A stretch of DNA of 64,000 nucleotides, taken from positions 56,771,326-56,835,325 of the forward strand of contig CM070501.1 of NCBI GenBank assembly GCA_036346375.1. The letters are read 5' to 3'. Both the position numbers and the translations under genes were made by a program. Positions 36,739-49,996 of this stretch are shown here, piece after piece. This DNA comes from Guadua angustifolia (taxonomy: Eukaryota; Streptophyta; Magnoliopsida; Poales; Poaceae). The first letter of the stretch is position 1. Each line of letters begins with the position of its first letter. Below the pieces are notes generated by a model. The model saw nothing but the letters and a program-made list of their open reading frames with translations, was not told the origin of the DNA and ran no database searches.

Positions 36739-38065
36739 TCTACTAATTATCTATAGTTGTTAGGAATGGAGCTCTCAGGGCGTTCCCGTACGCAAAGTCC
36801 TCCACTGTACGCTCGCCACCTGTGCGGGTCTTCGTTGCTTTATACGATGTATCTGGCCTCTCTCGAGTTCTTCGCTTCCTTTATTCGTGCGTAGCTCTGT
36901 GGGGTATATTATACGCAAGCAGCGTTCCTCCCTCGAGTGCTCCGCTTCTCCTTTTTTTTTTTTGCTGTACGCGGTGCCATCAGGTAGCTTCTCTTCCCTT
37001 TTCTCCAATTTTCCTTGCTTGGTCCTTGCTCATTCCTGCTTGTTATCCTGCGTTCTTTTCGGTTCGTATTGTTGGGTAGTGATTCCCCATCTTATTCTGG
37101 AATGCCGTCGCCCCTCTCCTCGGCCTCGCGGCCAGCGATCCGTGCCTCACTTCGCTCCCGCCATCGCTTCGCCTTCTCGTCCGTCGCCGCCGGCGCGTCC
37201 GTGCCTCACGGGGCCCTCGCTCCGCCCTCGCTTTCGCGCTCCCTCGCCCGCATCGCTTCGCTTCGCCGCGCCAATCGCCCTCGCCATCGCTTTCGCGCTT
37301 GGCGTTGCCTTCGGCTTCCTCGCGTCGAGAAGCGGTGAGTCTTGTTGATTCGGCTTCTTGCCGGGCGCCTCCACTACCGGCGATTCCTCACGCGAGACCA
37401 CTGGGTCTTGGTGGTGCGATCTGCGACGCCTGCCGGGTGGCTCCACTGCCGAGCGCTGCGTCTGGATGTACGTATGATTAGCGGTGACCCTCTCGCTGTT
37501 AATTGCTCCATCGGATTGCTGTAAGGACGGCCTTACTTCTTGATCGCTTGGGAGTATAGGGGAAAAAGCTATTGATTTATGATGTGGGTATGTTACGAAG
37601 CGAGTAATTAGTTTTATAGACGACATGTCTGGACCGTCATTTGTGCTTGCAGATGATTGCTTATGTTTCAGATTCCAAATAGATTTTACCGTATGGTGCC
37701 CTGGAAAAGCCTGGTTGATCCAATAGAACGTAATTCTGGTGACATTGTGTCTTTGAAGTATGGACCTTGAATTGTTAGGCCTTCCAAGATATCTTGTGAT
37801 ATTTCTTAGTTGTTTGACCTCTTATATCTATTTCTCAGTTGTTTGGCCTCTTATGTGAGGTTATGTGCTGAAATTGGAGAAGTGTGAATTTTAGAAAATT
37901 ATGTGTTTATGACTAGCAACCTGTGTCTAAGATTATTTGTTTGGCGTTTTACTGATGTAATTCAGTACATCATTTGATATCATGGTGATATTGCTTGGAA
38001 AAAAAAAGGCTAGAGGAGTTCCAGGGGTGGCAGCTCTTCAGAGTTTGTAGTGTTTATCAAATGGT

Positions 38066-38241
38066 TATATTGTGTTCTTTTCAGTTCATATTCTTGCGCA
38101 ACGATTTCCATTCTCATTCATTGCTGTTTTTCTTTTTGGCATTTTGTTTGCAGACTATATTGTGTTCTTTTCAGTTCATATTCTTGCATAGCGATTTCCA
38201 TTCTCATTCGTTCTTTGTTTTTCTTTTGGCATTTTGTTTGC
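38066..38241. repeat. 90-bp tandem duplication in the Helitron
   Basis: Two copies with period 90, each containing TTGTGTTCTTTTCAGTTCAT (from 38070 and 38160). They differ by a few substitutions and small indels. The repeat lies in the non-coding-looking 5' part of the Helitron. Confidence 0.85.
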
Positions 38242-39509
38242 GGGTTGCTTTACGCGTTCGAGCTAGCTTATACGCAAGAAGCGTGGAACCCGGCTTCGTG
38301 CTCTTCGTCATCGTGCTTGCGACACAAGGTCTGGCTGCCTCTCCACTGGTGTTTGCTGCTAAGCCCTCTCCTATATGACTTCCTATGCTACTATCTGCAT
38401 GGTTATTATGCTTAGCTCCTATATAACTCCCTGTGCTACTGCCTACGTAGTTACGGTGTATGGTTCATCGGCCATGGTTGGCTCAAGTGTTGTGCTTCCT
38501 GTTAGTTTCGTCATGTTCAATGCTATGTTTCGTTTGTCCGTGTGTGCCCTTTTTCATGGTTATTATTTAGGCTTCTTTATGTGGTTTTATGTTAGGCTTG
38601 GTTTGGTTTGGTTTGCCTGTTCATGACTTTTATCATTTTGCTCTGCATTCAGATGCCAAGAGGCCGCCCACGCCTAGCTGCGTCTGGTTGGTCGCATCCC
38701 TGGATCACCTTCTTTCCATATTTTGCTCCTTTTCTTTCCCTTCCAGATTTCCTAACCATGTTGTTTATTTTTCCGTGTTTTTCCTTTATGACCCTTTGCC
38801 TTATGTATGATTTGTTCATCCTCTCATGCTGTATTAGCTCCGCTTACGGTGGATCTGCTCCAATTGGTCACCATGTGCCTACATTGCCCTTAGGTGCACC
38901 GGCTTAGTGTGCATGTTGTGATTTGTCCTACTTATCCATACAACCATGTTTGTTTGTTCTATCGTGTTGACCAATGTGTTGCCTGAAACACTTAGCCCTT
39001 ATTGCCTATCTTTTCTGCTGTTGCTCTCGATTGTTTGATGCCTTGCACATTGCTTCGCTATGGTTTGTTGTTACTCTGTTATTTTGTTCTTTCAAAATGT
39101 CTCATCCTACTTTCATGGCGGCATCATTGCAGACCCGTACTCGTTCTTTCCTCAAAGGCGTGTGGTCGATTCGTATCTTCCACATTTGCTTTACGGTTGG
39201 TTCAAAGCAACGCCATGCGATCACCGAACTCTTTTTCCTGTTCCTATTCATGTTGTTTGTTTGTCCTTCTGTGAAGCATTTTGCTTTATTTGTTCCTATG
39301 CACATCGCTTTCCTATGCTTGCGAGATAGTTCTTATGGCTACTCTCTTATTAAACTATATTAAATATGGTTCAATCTGCTCCATATCCACGTTAGCTCTA
39401 ACAATATTATCTAACCAATTCTGTTCAAACTTGGACTCTAATTTCTATGTCGATGGAATACTCTCGCTAAAGGATGTAACACACATTGCATCGATGGCGT
39501 ATTCGTGTT

Positions 39510-42090
39510 AGAATAACACGAATGAATGAAATACATGGTGACGGTCCACAAAATAAAATCCTAAGATTAAACTTCGTCACCTTGATGAGATGGTACATCC
39601 TTTCGTTGTTAGTTCACATATGCATTGTTGTTGCTCTTCTCACTGCATATTTCTCTCTGTACCTTTGTGTCGTTCGGGGTGACACAATGGAAGGACAGTG
39701 CTAGAACGTCATCTTTGAACGATTCGAGCTCTCCTCCATGAAAATCATGTCTACTACATTGAATATTTTGAGGTAGCTAAAGCAAAGAACACATACCGAG
39801 CTATTGACCGCCCAATAATGGCTAGGTTCACTAGATTCACAAAGATCAAAGAAGTAACACCTGTTTCAGATGCTTTTCCATGCTATGCATATACACCTGC
39901 TACGTTTGATGTTCTTAGAAAACGTATTGGAGAAAAGCAGTTCTTATCCGGTAAGATAGCTTTCGTATAACCATATCGTTCATCCTATATAGATCTTAGT
40001 GCATCTACAGAAAACATGTTACGCTCCATTTTTACCAGTTCATGTACACTCACCTGCTACATGTTTGCCTCTCTCTTAGACACCATTGGTCTGGTCACTG
40101 CTATATCGTATATCACCAAAGTCTATCCAAATGGTATTGAAAAGTCAGTGCGCAATATTCAGATTACTGATGGAAGGTAAATCTTAGACAAACTCTACTG
40201 CTTTGCATTTTTATTTGTTTGCTTGCACACTCTGAGCTATGCATTCCATAGTATTGTCTTATATGTGTTTACGGCTCTTAAACGACTACTGACAACGCGT
40301 GTTTGGTTGCTCGACAACTCTTGTTGTTTAGTCTCATCTTTTGTTCATGCAATACTAATATTTTTAGCTTTGCCCAATAGAAAAAGGCTCTTTGTTGCTC
40401 TATGGGGCACACATGCTCATGAATTTGATCTTAGAAAGACTCTGAGGATGTAAGCGTAAATGCTCTGTTGTTATCCTCTTTGTTGGTCTTACGGTTAAGC
40501 TGTATGCTGGTAGGTCTTTCCTTGTGCTCTGCATATTTCAGTACATCATTTTCTTGGTTTCAAAATATTTCTACCCTTGAAGTTTTTTACTAATAACAAT
40601 TTCACTTTCGTTGTTAGGGCAATTATCACTTCAAGGAAGTACAGTTTGCCGTTGGTACCCTAATGCTCCTATTACGGAGATTGTCGCCCTTCAAAACAGG
40701 TAAGCTAATATAGTACCATTTCCTACTTAAATGCAGTATAAAATGACATGCTCAGTATTTATGATCGATTCTTTCCTGTCATTGTTAGCTTTGCTGCTAT
40801 ACCTCATGAAATTAAATGGCTTGGTACAAGGCAAAGGGAAGACTCGCCCAAGACAACCCTTTATTCTTTGAGTTATCTGTTCTAAATCGCATGACACTAT
40901 TGTTAGTACAATTGCACAACTTATCCTTTTACGCACATAAATTGCGTTATAGGCGATTAATACCATAACTATTTATATTCGCTTTGTTAATACATGCGGG
41001 GTCTTACCTATGTTGTGAACATAGCCATTAAAAGCCTTGTCCCGATGAAAGTTGGTGGTATATGAGTTGCGGTTCTGCGGAAGGACAACCAATCGGGATG
41101 GCGCTTAATATAGTTGCCCACGTTGTCTGGCATACTGCGAGAACCACGGTCGTTCTGACTCCAAAATACATCATAATCATGAAATTCTATAATGTTTCAT
41201 AACGTTGGCCTCTAGATGGTGAACACATCGTCTATAATACTCGAGATATAAACTAGCTATCCTTGGGTGGATCCTTCCAATGCTCTGAAGATAATGCTCC
41301 ATGGTGAATTTGTTTTCTTCGGTGATATGGGTCAACAATTACTTCATGTTCTGTTTTAACCTTGACATCCATCACCTCCTTTGTCCAAGGAATTATACCA
41401 CCGAGATAACAAACCTTTATGGCGGGCACTATACTTTGAAAGTAAGTGGTTCACGTGGATCATTACAAAGGATCAAAACTTTATTTTATGTTGACTCTAT
41501 AACACGCTTGCCATGCCATCCCATATTGAACACGAAATCCATCACGATGCGGGTACATACGGATCCTTTGCATAATCCTCTTGGTAACTACTTCCTCCTT
41601 CCTATTACTCATCAAAATGTGTTAGCTAACAAATAGCTATCAATACTGACCATCTCATATTATTTTCTACTCATGACAATTGTGCTTGGAGAACGAGATT
41701 CATAAAAACATACGGTTGATCTGAACAAGCACTCGTTCTGTACATACACGATGCCTCATACACCTATAGTGATAGAAAAATTATCAGTTCTAGATCAGGT
41801 GGAGTTCCTTAAACTATACATTACATATCTCTCCACAAAAAACTTCTGGACTATTTTGCAGGTTAACTCTTATACATTGTGAGGGCTATTGGAACCCATC
41901 TAAAAAAATGATTAGATATATATCACACTGTATTTTACAGATCTTGGTTTTAGTATTTGGCCACGTTGGATTTTCGTTCACACACATTGTTATTTCTGTT
42001 AAGCAGACCAGAACAACAATTGTGCCTACCGCTAAACGCTCAACACCTGAATCTACAGACTCTACACCTAGCTCAGATACTCATGAAAGG
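39510..42090 (+). pseudogene. RPA70-like (replication protein A large subunit-like) gene pieces in the Helitron
   Basis: Plus-strand coding pieces, probably separate exons: EIHGDGPQNKILRLNFVTL (from 39522); VRGDTMEGQ then NHVYYIEYFEVAKAKNTYRA and IDRPIMARFTRFTKIKEVTP (39670-39950, first OB-fold); DTIGLVTAISYITKVYPNGI (around 40081); NRKRLFVALWGTHAHEFDL (40376); a zinc-ribbon-like SCPRCLAYCENHG (around 41120); NYTTEITNLYGGHYTLKV (41391); then PTAKRSTPESTDSTPSSDTH ending at GAAAG|GTAACA (42090). A final exon is likely at 53419-53472. RPA binds single-stranded DNA, and RPA-like genes are known passengers of plant Helitrons. Several pieces need frame changes (for example near 39585), so the copy is probably broken. 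Exon limits are approximate. Confidence 0.62.
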
Positions 42091-42108
42091 TAACAGCCCA
42101 GTTCTCAA

Positions 42109-43493
42109 TGAAAGGACCGATATGTCGCCTAGAGGGGGTGAATAGGCGTAATTAAAATTTGCAATTAAATAAAATCACCCGAGGGCCAAAATCCGAGTGT
42201 CCGGACTTAATGTCCGGATAGTCCGAGTAAATGTCCGGATAGTCCGATAAATATCCGGAGTGTCGAGGACGGTGACCTCGAAATGAGAATTTTAAATCCT
42301 TGCAAATTTTCAACAATCTAAATGAATACAAAGGTTCTAAATGATCTCGGTACCTTTGAAAAATATAGATCTAAAGCCAACCAGCGAGATAAAGTAGATC
42401 GGGGCACCACAAGTTCCAACACCAATACCAAAACCTAGCTCAAGCAAATGAAGAACACAAGACAAAGATTTTTTACAAGTTCGGTTCTTGAAGGGAATCC
42501 TCGTCTCAGTTGAGGAGGCACAAAGCCGGGTCCCTCTTGACCTCTTTCCTCCGGTGTTGCACAAAGCACTTTCGCGGTTCTTCACTTCTTGCCTCTTCCC
42601 TTTTTTGGAGGCGAGGCTCGCCTTCCTAAGCGGCAGGGCTCTCCACACGAAGTCTTGGAGGCTCCGGTGACTCCTGCTTGAATCTAGGAGCCCTTCAAAC
42701 TCCAAGAGTAACAAATCGCCGCTAAATCGACTTGGAGAATGAAACTAGTGCTCAAGAATCAAACATGCAAGCTCAAAGCACTTGAATCCCTTCTTTCTCC
42801 CCAAAGAAGCAACTCAAATCGAAGATTTTAGTGGGAGAAAAAGCTAGGGCTTGAGAGAGTGTGAGAGAGCTTTAGACTTGAATCTTTGCAATGAATGAGG
42901 TTGGTAGCGGTTAGAAATGGAGTGAGGGTTTTATAGAGTTCCCAAAATCCAGCAGTTACCTTTGTTCTGCATAAAGTCCGGATTGTCAGGACATTATCTT
43001 CGGATACTCAGGACAATTTCCGAGTGTCCGGACTAAATGTCGGATACTCGGACTTACGAAGAAAAGCAACAGAGGACCCTAGCTCGGAGTATCCGGATTT
43101 AATCCCGGATACTCGGACATTTTCCAGTGTCCGGACTAAATGTCCGGATACTCGGATGACCTCCTCGGCCAGAGTATCCTTTTAGAGAATGCATGATTTT
43201 GAAATTCTTTTGAGATGCAATTTTCATCCTATGAGCACAAGCATATCCTAGAAGCGATTTTCCGTCGTATCCCCTTAATAATACGGCTATCCTTAGACTC
43301 AATAAAATGAAAGATTTACAAGCTGAAGTCTTGATGCCGCCTTTTCAAATTAAAAAGTGGTGGGGATCTCCAATCGCCTTTCCAACGATGATATCTTCTT
43401 GATCATTGCATAGAATCTCACTTGCAGATTAGCATACGTAATTGTGTTGTCATAAATCACCAAAACACTTTGAGGGGCCTAGATGCACTTTCA
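42109..43493 (-). repeat. 3' LTR of SIRE-like element
   Basis: 1385 bp. On the minus strand it starts TGAAAGTGCATCTAGGCCCC and ends GGTCCTTTCA. It has clusters of TCCGGA-containing sequence near 42196-42265 and 42965-43165. It pairs with 51942-53333; most differences are 1-3 bp indels. Confidence 0.92.
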
Positions 43494-43777
43494 ATCTCCC
43501 CTTTTTGGTGACTTGATGACAACACAATTGAATTTGGATAAAAAATTGAAATGATATAGCATTTGGAAAACCAAATGCTTGGAGGTGGAGCTCCCCTAAA
43601 TACATGCATTAGAGAAATTTGAGTAGAGATAGAAATGCACATATTTAAGAGAAAAAGGTGCAATAGCTCCCCCTAAGTTGTTACTTATGATAGAATATGA
43701 CAGGATAATCAATAAGTAATTTTGCACAAGTAGATATGACATGATATCACACAAATGCATAACGGAAAGGAATGATA

Positions 43778-45556
43778 TTAAGCAATCAAATAGTTCGACA
43801 TGACATCAACAACCAAACATCCAACCACAAGCACAAGCACAAATAAAGGTTTTAGCGAGATCGATAAATAATAGGCGAAGCAAAAAACAAGCACAATCCA
43901 TCCAAAGACGGTAAAGCAAATAAGATCCGCTCTCTCCCCTTTGGCATCAAGACACCAAAAAGAAGAGTCTCGCAAAGAACTACTAAATGCGTCGCCGGAC
44001 GGACTCGTAGTCCTCCTCCTCGCTATCGTCGCCACGCCATCGCCGCCGGCTTTGAGGTCTGAAACGAGGAAGGTCGAATAGGCTGCCGAGTAGCGGAATC
44101 CACTTCTTGAGATACATGTCTTGACTCCTCGGACTCGCTACTAGGTGGAAGATCCTCACCTATTTGGCGGCGGTAGGCGCGGAACTCACGACGGTGTTCA
44201 CGCAACTCGCGACGAGTCTCCTTCACTTGCTCAGACACATCTTGACATAAACAGAATAGGCACTTGAGCATCCTCTTGATGGTGTCGCGGCTAGTCGAGA
44301 GAACCTTCTCCGTGGGGCCAGGCTGGAGGAGGCTGGAGGAGGCGCTGCGGGCTGGAGGCTGAAGGAGAAGCCGACGAGCAAAGACCAGTGACGGAGGGCG
44401 ACCTGGGGCGCTTGTCCACAGGAGGCGGGAGTCGGCGGCCGAGGGCGAACCTTGTAAGGCACATGCTCCACATCCTTCACGAAGTCAAGCCCGTGGCGTG
44501 CTCAATCACAACCATGATAAAAGGCGCATACCGCAGTTCTTGGAGTTGCTCAAAGAGTTGTAGCGGATGGCCTCCCGGATGAAGTCAACCACGTCAAATC
44601 CATGAGTGCGCTCAACCAAATGAAACAACAAATTTCTCACATAGGCGATGGTGGCGCATCTCCTCCTTGGGCCAAAGAGTGACCAAGCAACAGAAGAAGA
44701 ACGGTGCATCAAGCGGACCCTTGATGGTGCCCATCACAACATCTTTGAGGCAGTCATATAAATCTCCCGGTTGCTCGAGAGCCATGACTTTCTTGTCATG
44801 CGACTTAGCATCCCCATCGCCAGATCATAAGTGCAACACTCTACCAAAAGTCCTCTTGGTCACCACATACGAGTTTATCTGTCATCCACCAAATGGCATC
44901 TTGCTTCTTGTCAAAGTAAAGAGTGGCATAAAATTGCATGATTACCTCATCATTCCAAGAGTGCATGAAACTCATAATGTCCTTCACTTTATGCGCTCAC
45001 AAATCTCGATGACTTGGTGAAGATAGGATTTTGAGCCTCAAACATATATAACCAATCAACGCTTCATCTTCATCACGGATTCTCCATAGGCGGAAAAACG
45101 GTCTCATAGAAGTCGAGTGAAACCTGTTCCGAACCGCTTGTCAGCGTCTTGATCTTGGTGGAACTCGGCGGATCTTTGTTTCTCTGCTGACTATGATCTT
45201 GCCTTTTCGGACCCACACGATAATCAACCACACGCGGCATCATCGCTGGATATCTCCACTTGAGGTGAAGCTTCTCAAGGGACCAATCGCCAACCTTGAC
45301 TCTTGATATTGCTTCTTTTTACGCTCCACGACGCCTAGCATGCTCATCTGCGGGATGTTCTTGGCGAGGATTTCCTCGGGATTGACTTGAGGAGGAGCTT
45401 GAGCAATGAGCGAACCCAAGAGCAGATTTGCGCGACCTTGAGGATCTTCTTCACACCTTGCCTTTTCTTCTTGGGAGCCTTGGGTGGGAGAGGAAGGAGG
45501 TGACTCAGCTGGCGCTTGCTTCAAGCACCAGAACCTCCTTGGGAAGAAGACATCTA
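43778..45556 (-). pseudogene. Additional (env-like) ORF region of SIRE-like element
   Basis: This lies between RNase H and the 3' LTR. Reading the minus strand across frame breaks gives MSSSQGGSGA near 45551, a proline- and glutamate-rich part (45240-45524), and VMQFYATLYFDKKQDAIWWM-like residues around 44880-44950, a block I have seen in ORFs of grass retrotransposons of this type. A glutamate/arginine-rich region (44023-44271) follows, then a hydrophobic segment (WIVLVFCFAYYLSISL, around 43850-43900) that could span a membrane. Position and hydrophobic end suit the env-like ORF of SIRE elements, but similarity to a real envelope is not shown. At least five breaks disrupt it. Confidence 0.55.
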
Positions 45557-46539
45557 AGAGAGAACAAAGATTGGAGTGAAAAAGAATTGCCTGGCAGATT
45601 TCACAATTTAAGTTTTTGGCGAGAGGTACAGCTCGGATACTCAGGACCTTTTGTTGGGACTATCAGGACAATTTCTCCGGATACTCGAGGATTTAGTCCG
45701 GAGTGTCAGGATTTTGTCGGATACTCGAATAAAATATCCGGAGACTCGGGTTTACAGATTGAACCCAAAACCTAAATTGCAAACAATGGGATTTCTAAGA
45801 GCACATTCTAGGGATTTAGGCAAGGAGGAGAATGTACTCTAACAGAGGAACCCTAACCCTAGGAGTTTCATTGATCAAGAAGATTAGGGCAAAGGAGTCA
45901 TACCACAACGAAGAACCGCAAAAGCGAAGAAAGCGACGAGGAGATCCTTCCCCAAGCCCTCCAAGGAAGATCCGGAGGCTCCGGAGGGTGAGGAACACGG
46001 AGTTGGAGGAGAACCGGAGGCGGCTAGGCGAAGGTTTGAGGTGGATCGCGGTTGAAACAAATGAGAGAAGAGAGAAAAGGTGCCCCTTGCAGTCTTAAAT
46101 ACCCAGCCAACTCGGTCAGGACACTCCGGACATTTTGTTCGGAGACTCGAACAATTTGTCGAGATACTCAGGACAATTAATCCGGTCATCCAGTGAAGGC
46201 TCGGGATCAAAGGAATTTCAAGGAATTGAGTGGGATGATTGACTTGAAGAATTGAGAAGAAAAGTCCTAAAGAGACCTTTGCGATGTGACTAGCGAACAC
46301 AAAATCAAACAATCCATAGTCACATGTCATTGGGCACGATCCGAAGATCAGAGATTTCGAAGAACACGAAAAAGATCAAAGAAAAGGACCAAATAAACTT
46401 TTCTAAGATGTTTTCCAAGCATCAATCAAAGGCATGCACTCCTCAAGCCAAGTTGCGAGAATCAAGAATATTTAGCCCACTTCTCAATTCACAAAATCTC
46501 TTCTCGTCAAGAGGTTTTGTAAATATATCGACTAATTGG

Positions 46540-47930
46540 TCATTTGTGCTCACATGTTGGATATCGATATAAGCTTTTAGTGGAATGATCCCTTAGGAAA
46601 TGGTGGCGAATATCGATATGTTTTGTCTGAGGAATGTTGGACGGGGTTGTTAGCAATTTTATGGCGCTCTCATTGTCACACAAAAGTGGCACACGATTAT
46701 AGGTTAGGCCATAATCATTTAGGGTTTGTCTCATCCAAAGCAATTCGCACAACAACTCCGTGACTATATATTAAACCGGTGTGGATAAGGCTCTGAATTT
46801 TGCTTCTTGGAAGACCAAGAAACAAGAGATCTACCTAGGCCGACAAGTACACGAGGTACTCTTCCTATCCACCTTGCATCGGCATAATCCGCATCGAATA
46901 GCCGACTAACTCAAAAGATGAACCTTTGGGATACCAAAGCCCGAAATGAGGTGTGCACTAAATACCTCAAGATTCTCTTCGGCCACCATGTGGCATTCCA
47001 TTGGGCGGCTTGAAAACGTGCACACATACACACACTAAGCATAATATCGGGCCTAGATGCACAAAGATAAAGTAAAGAGCCGATCATCGGCGATATACCT
47101 TTTGGATGACCGGTTTACCTTCTTTGTCGAGGTCTAGATGCCCGTTGGCTTGCATCGGCGTTTTGATTGGTTTGGCGTTCTCCATGCGAACTTCTTGAGC
47201 ATGTCCTTGATGTACTTTGTTTGACATATAAAAGTTCCTTCCTTTAGTTGTTTGACTTGAAATCAGGAAGAACTTCAACTCACCCATCATGGACATCTCG
47301 AATCTTTTAGTCATTATCTGCTAAAATCCTTGCACAAATGTTCATTAGTAGATCCAAATATAATGTCATCGATATATATTTGGCACACAAATAAATCATC
47401 ATCAATGTGTTTAGTGAATAGAGTAGGGTTCGGCCTTTCCGACTACAAAACCTTGACCGAGGAGAAAATCACGAAGACACTCGAACCATGCTCTCGGCGC
47501 TTGCTTAAGCCCACAGAGAGCCTTGTGTAGGAAGTAGACGTGGTCCGGGATGGTTCGGTCTTGAATCCGGTGGTTGCTCGGCGTAGACTATTTCGAAAGT
47601 GGTCCATTTAAGAAGGCGCTTTTCACGTCCATTTGATCTGACTTAAAATCATGGTGAGTAGCAAAGGCAAGTAATATTCTAATAGATTCAAGCCTAGCTA
47701 CGAGGCGTATGTTTCATCGAAATCAAACCTTCGACTTGTGTGAAGCCTTGAGCAACCAACCTTGCTTTGTTTCTAGTCACTATTCCGTTCTCATCTTGCT
47801 TGTTAAAACACCCATTTAGTTCCAATCACATTCTGCTTGGACCTTTCGACAAGCTTCCATACTTGGTTCCGTTCAAAGTTGTTCAGCTCCTCTTGCATGG
47901 CCATCACCCAATCCGGATCTTGGAGTGCTT
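46540..47930 (-). pseudogene. Reverse transcriptase and RNase H of SIRE-like element
   Basis: Minus-strand pieces in order: RT start (LQDPDWVMAMQEELNNFERN around 47870-47930), KARLVAQGF (about 47730), QMDVKSAFLNG (about 47600-47640), later RT (MTKRFEMSMMGELKFFL and MENAKPIKTPM, 47084-47314), and RNase H (LCDNESAIKLLTTPSNIPQT and KHIDIRHHFLRD, 46540-46755). Several frameshifts separate them, so no active enzyme can be made from this sequence as given. Confidence 0.8.
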
Positions 47931-47933
47931 CTT

Positions 47934-48499
47934 CTACCTTAAGTGGTTCAAGAGAAGATACAAAAGAGTAAAATTCACAAAATTTGCAAGTCGAGATCTG
48001 GTGGATACTCCCTTGTTAATGTCTCCAAGTATGTTGTCGACGGATGATCGCGTTGTATGCTTTGATGAACTCTCGGATGAGGAGTTGTTGCATTTATCGT
48101 TGAATGGGATCTCCGTCATCTTGAGAGGTGTTGGAGCCATCTTGAGCTTGAATGGAAGAGGGTGGATCAACATTTGGAGCACTAATGTCCGAATGTCGAG
48201 ATTAAGTCCGGACACTCCGGAGATTTTATCCGGAGACTCCGGACATTATCCCGGACACTCCGGGTTGGGGTGCTCGGGATTGCATCCAGCTCCACCGGTT
48301 TTACCTCCCCAATTGCCAATTTCTTGATTGCTTCGCATGGAGGTTCTTCCCTATCAATTTCATCACAATTAACTTGTTCTACTTGAGAACCGTTAGTTTC
48401 ATCAAAAGTTACGTCACGCGAGATTTCAACTACACCGGTGGTGTTATTGAAAACCCGATATGCGTAAGCATTCGATCCATAACCAAGTAAAATCCTCAT
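47934..48499 (-). pseudogene. Integrase-RT linker of SIRE-like element
   Basis: The minus strand gives LLGYGSNAYAYRVFNNTTGV and ISRDVTFDE (end of integrase, 48400-48499), then a low-complexity linker with TCCGGA-rich sequence at 48190-48260 and a serine-rich stretch (47934-48215). This region is normally variable in copia elements. Confidence 0.7.
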
Positions 48500-49266
48500 C
48501 TACTTTAGGAGCAAATTTAGAAGACTTAGCCTTTTTGTTGAGGATGTAGCGTTTACTCCCAAATACTCAAGTAGGATACATTGGGCTTCTTCGGTGAGGA
48601 GCTCGTCTGCCGTCTTCTTTAGCAACTTGTGAAGATATAATCGGTTGGGCTGTAGCACGCGGTGTTGTGGCCTCACTTGAGAATATGCTCGGAGACTTTG
48701 TATTAAATCAAGCATCGTCGCGCCATCTCGATGAGGTTCGATTCTTCCTCTCGGCTACCCCATTACATTGAGGTGAATAGGGGCCGAGAACTCATCTTGA
48801 TGCCTTCTTCATCGAGAAACTCCTCAGCGCCGTATTCTTGAATTCGGTGCCGTTATCACTCAAATTTTCTTTATCTTCACTTCGAACTCATTTTGAGCCC
48901 TTCTCATGAACTTCTTAAGAGATCCTTGAGCTTCACTTTTATCATGCAAAAGAACACCCAAGTAAATCGAGAAAATCATCTACAATGACTAACCCGTACT
49001 TGTTTCCTCCGATGCTTATGCAGCGATTGGTAGAACAAGTCCATGTGAAGCATTTCCAATGGTCTTGAAGTGGTCATCACATTCTTGGCGGGGTGAGAAG
49101 CACCGACTTGCTTCCCGGCTTGACATGCGCTACATACCCTATCTTTCTCAAAAACAACATTGGTTAGTCCAAGAATGTGGTTGCCCTTAAGGAGTTTGTG
49201 AAGGTTCCTCATACCAACATGGGCAAGCCGCGATGCCAAAGCCAACCCATCTTTGGATTTAGCCAT
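48500..49266 (-). pseudogene. Integrase of SIRE-like element
   Basis: The zinc finger part reads ASRLAHVGMRNLHKLLKGN and VCSACQAGKQVGASH (48976-49266), followed by LEMLHMDLF, which includes the first catalytic aspartate. The rest of the catalytic core is scattered over three frames between 48500 and 48975. Confidence 0.8.
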
Positions 49267-49333
49267 AAGACACGTTTCAAGGTTAACTCTATCGGTAGAA
49301 ATCTATAAGATAGAGATTACCCTTTAAACGACC

Positions 49334-49696
49334 CTAAACGACTCTTGAACCATCAACCCTCTTAATGACATCCACACCTTTCTCACTAAACACGCAATTA
49401 TAGCCCGCTTCACATAATTGTGCAACGGACAATAAATTGTAGCTTAGAGATTCAACAAGCAAAACATTATTTATATGGAAATCATTGGTAATTAAGATCT
49501 TACCTAAACCTACCACTTCACCTTTTCCGTTATCACCAAAAATGATGCTTTCCTTTGTTTGATCCATTGGCTTCCAAATCTTGAACATTGCCCTTTCTCC
49601 GGTCATATGATGCGTACATCCGCTATCAAGATCCAACTTGTTCCACCGAGATATAGGCCTACAAATGAAATTTAGTTTTTGCTCTTTGGTACCCAA
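49334..49696 (-). pseudogene. Aspartic protease region of SIRE-like element
   Basis: One open frame gives the catalytic LDSGCTHHMTGE motif followed by SIIFGDNGKGEVVGLGKI and the YNLLSVAQLCEAG stretch that leads into the GAG-pre-integrase domain. Confidence 0.85.
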
Positions 49697-49996
49697 ACTT
49701 GTTTAGGTCCCATGCGTTAGTGACAAGTGATTTGGGGACCCAAATAGATCGCACATTAGAGGTACTTTTGGATTTACTTCCAATGGGGCATGCAACTACA
49801 CAACCATGGTTAGTTCTCTTAAGTACATATGAGGCAAAAAAGTGGAATGAGTTTTGTACTTAGAGTTTTCCTTGCTCTTAACAAATTGGATGGGCTTGGT
49901 CAGCGGAGCAATCACAATATTACTCTTTTTCCTTTGGGAGGAGTATATCAAGCCCATACTTCATAGTATTACCTTGGCGCTTACCTAGGAACTCCT

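Noticed and set aside
36822..37626. Overlapping ORFs on both strands at the start of the Helitron
   Set aside because: Composition follows the GC/CT richness; no match to Rep, helicase or RPA. Possibly a leader exon, but not supportable as coding.
44291..44712. Possible separate gene from GC-rich frames near 44300-44700
   Set aside because: Falls inside the SIRE-like element between its RNase H and 3' LTR and is best read as part of its additional ORF.
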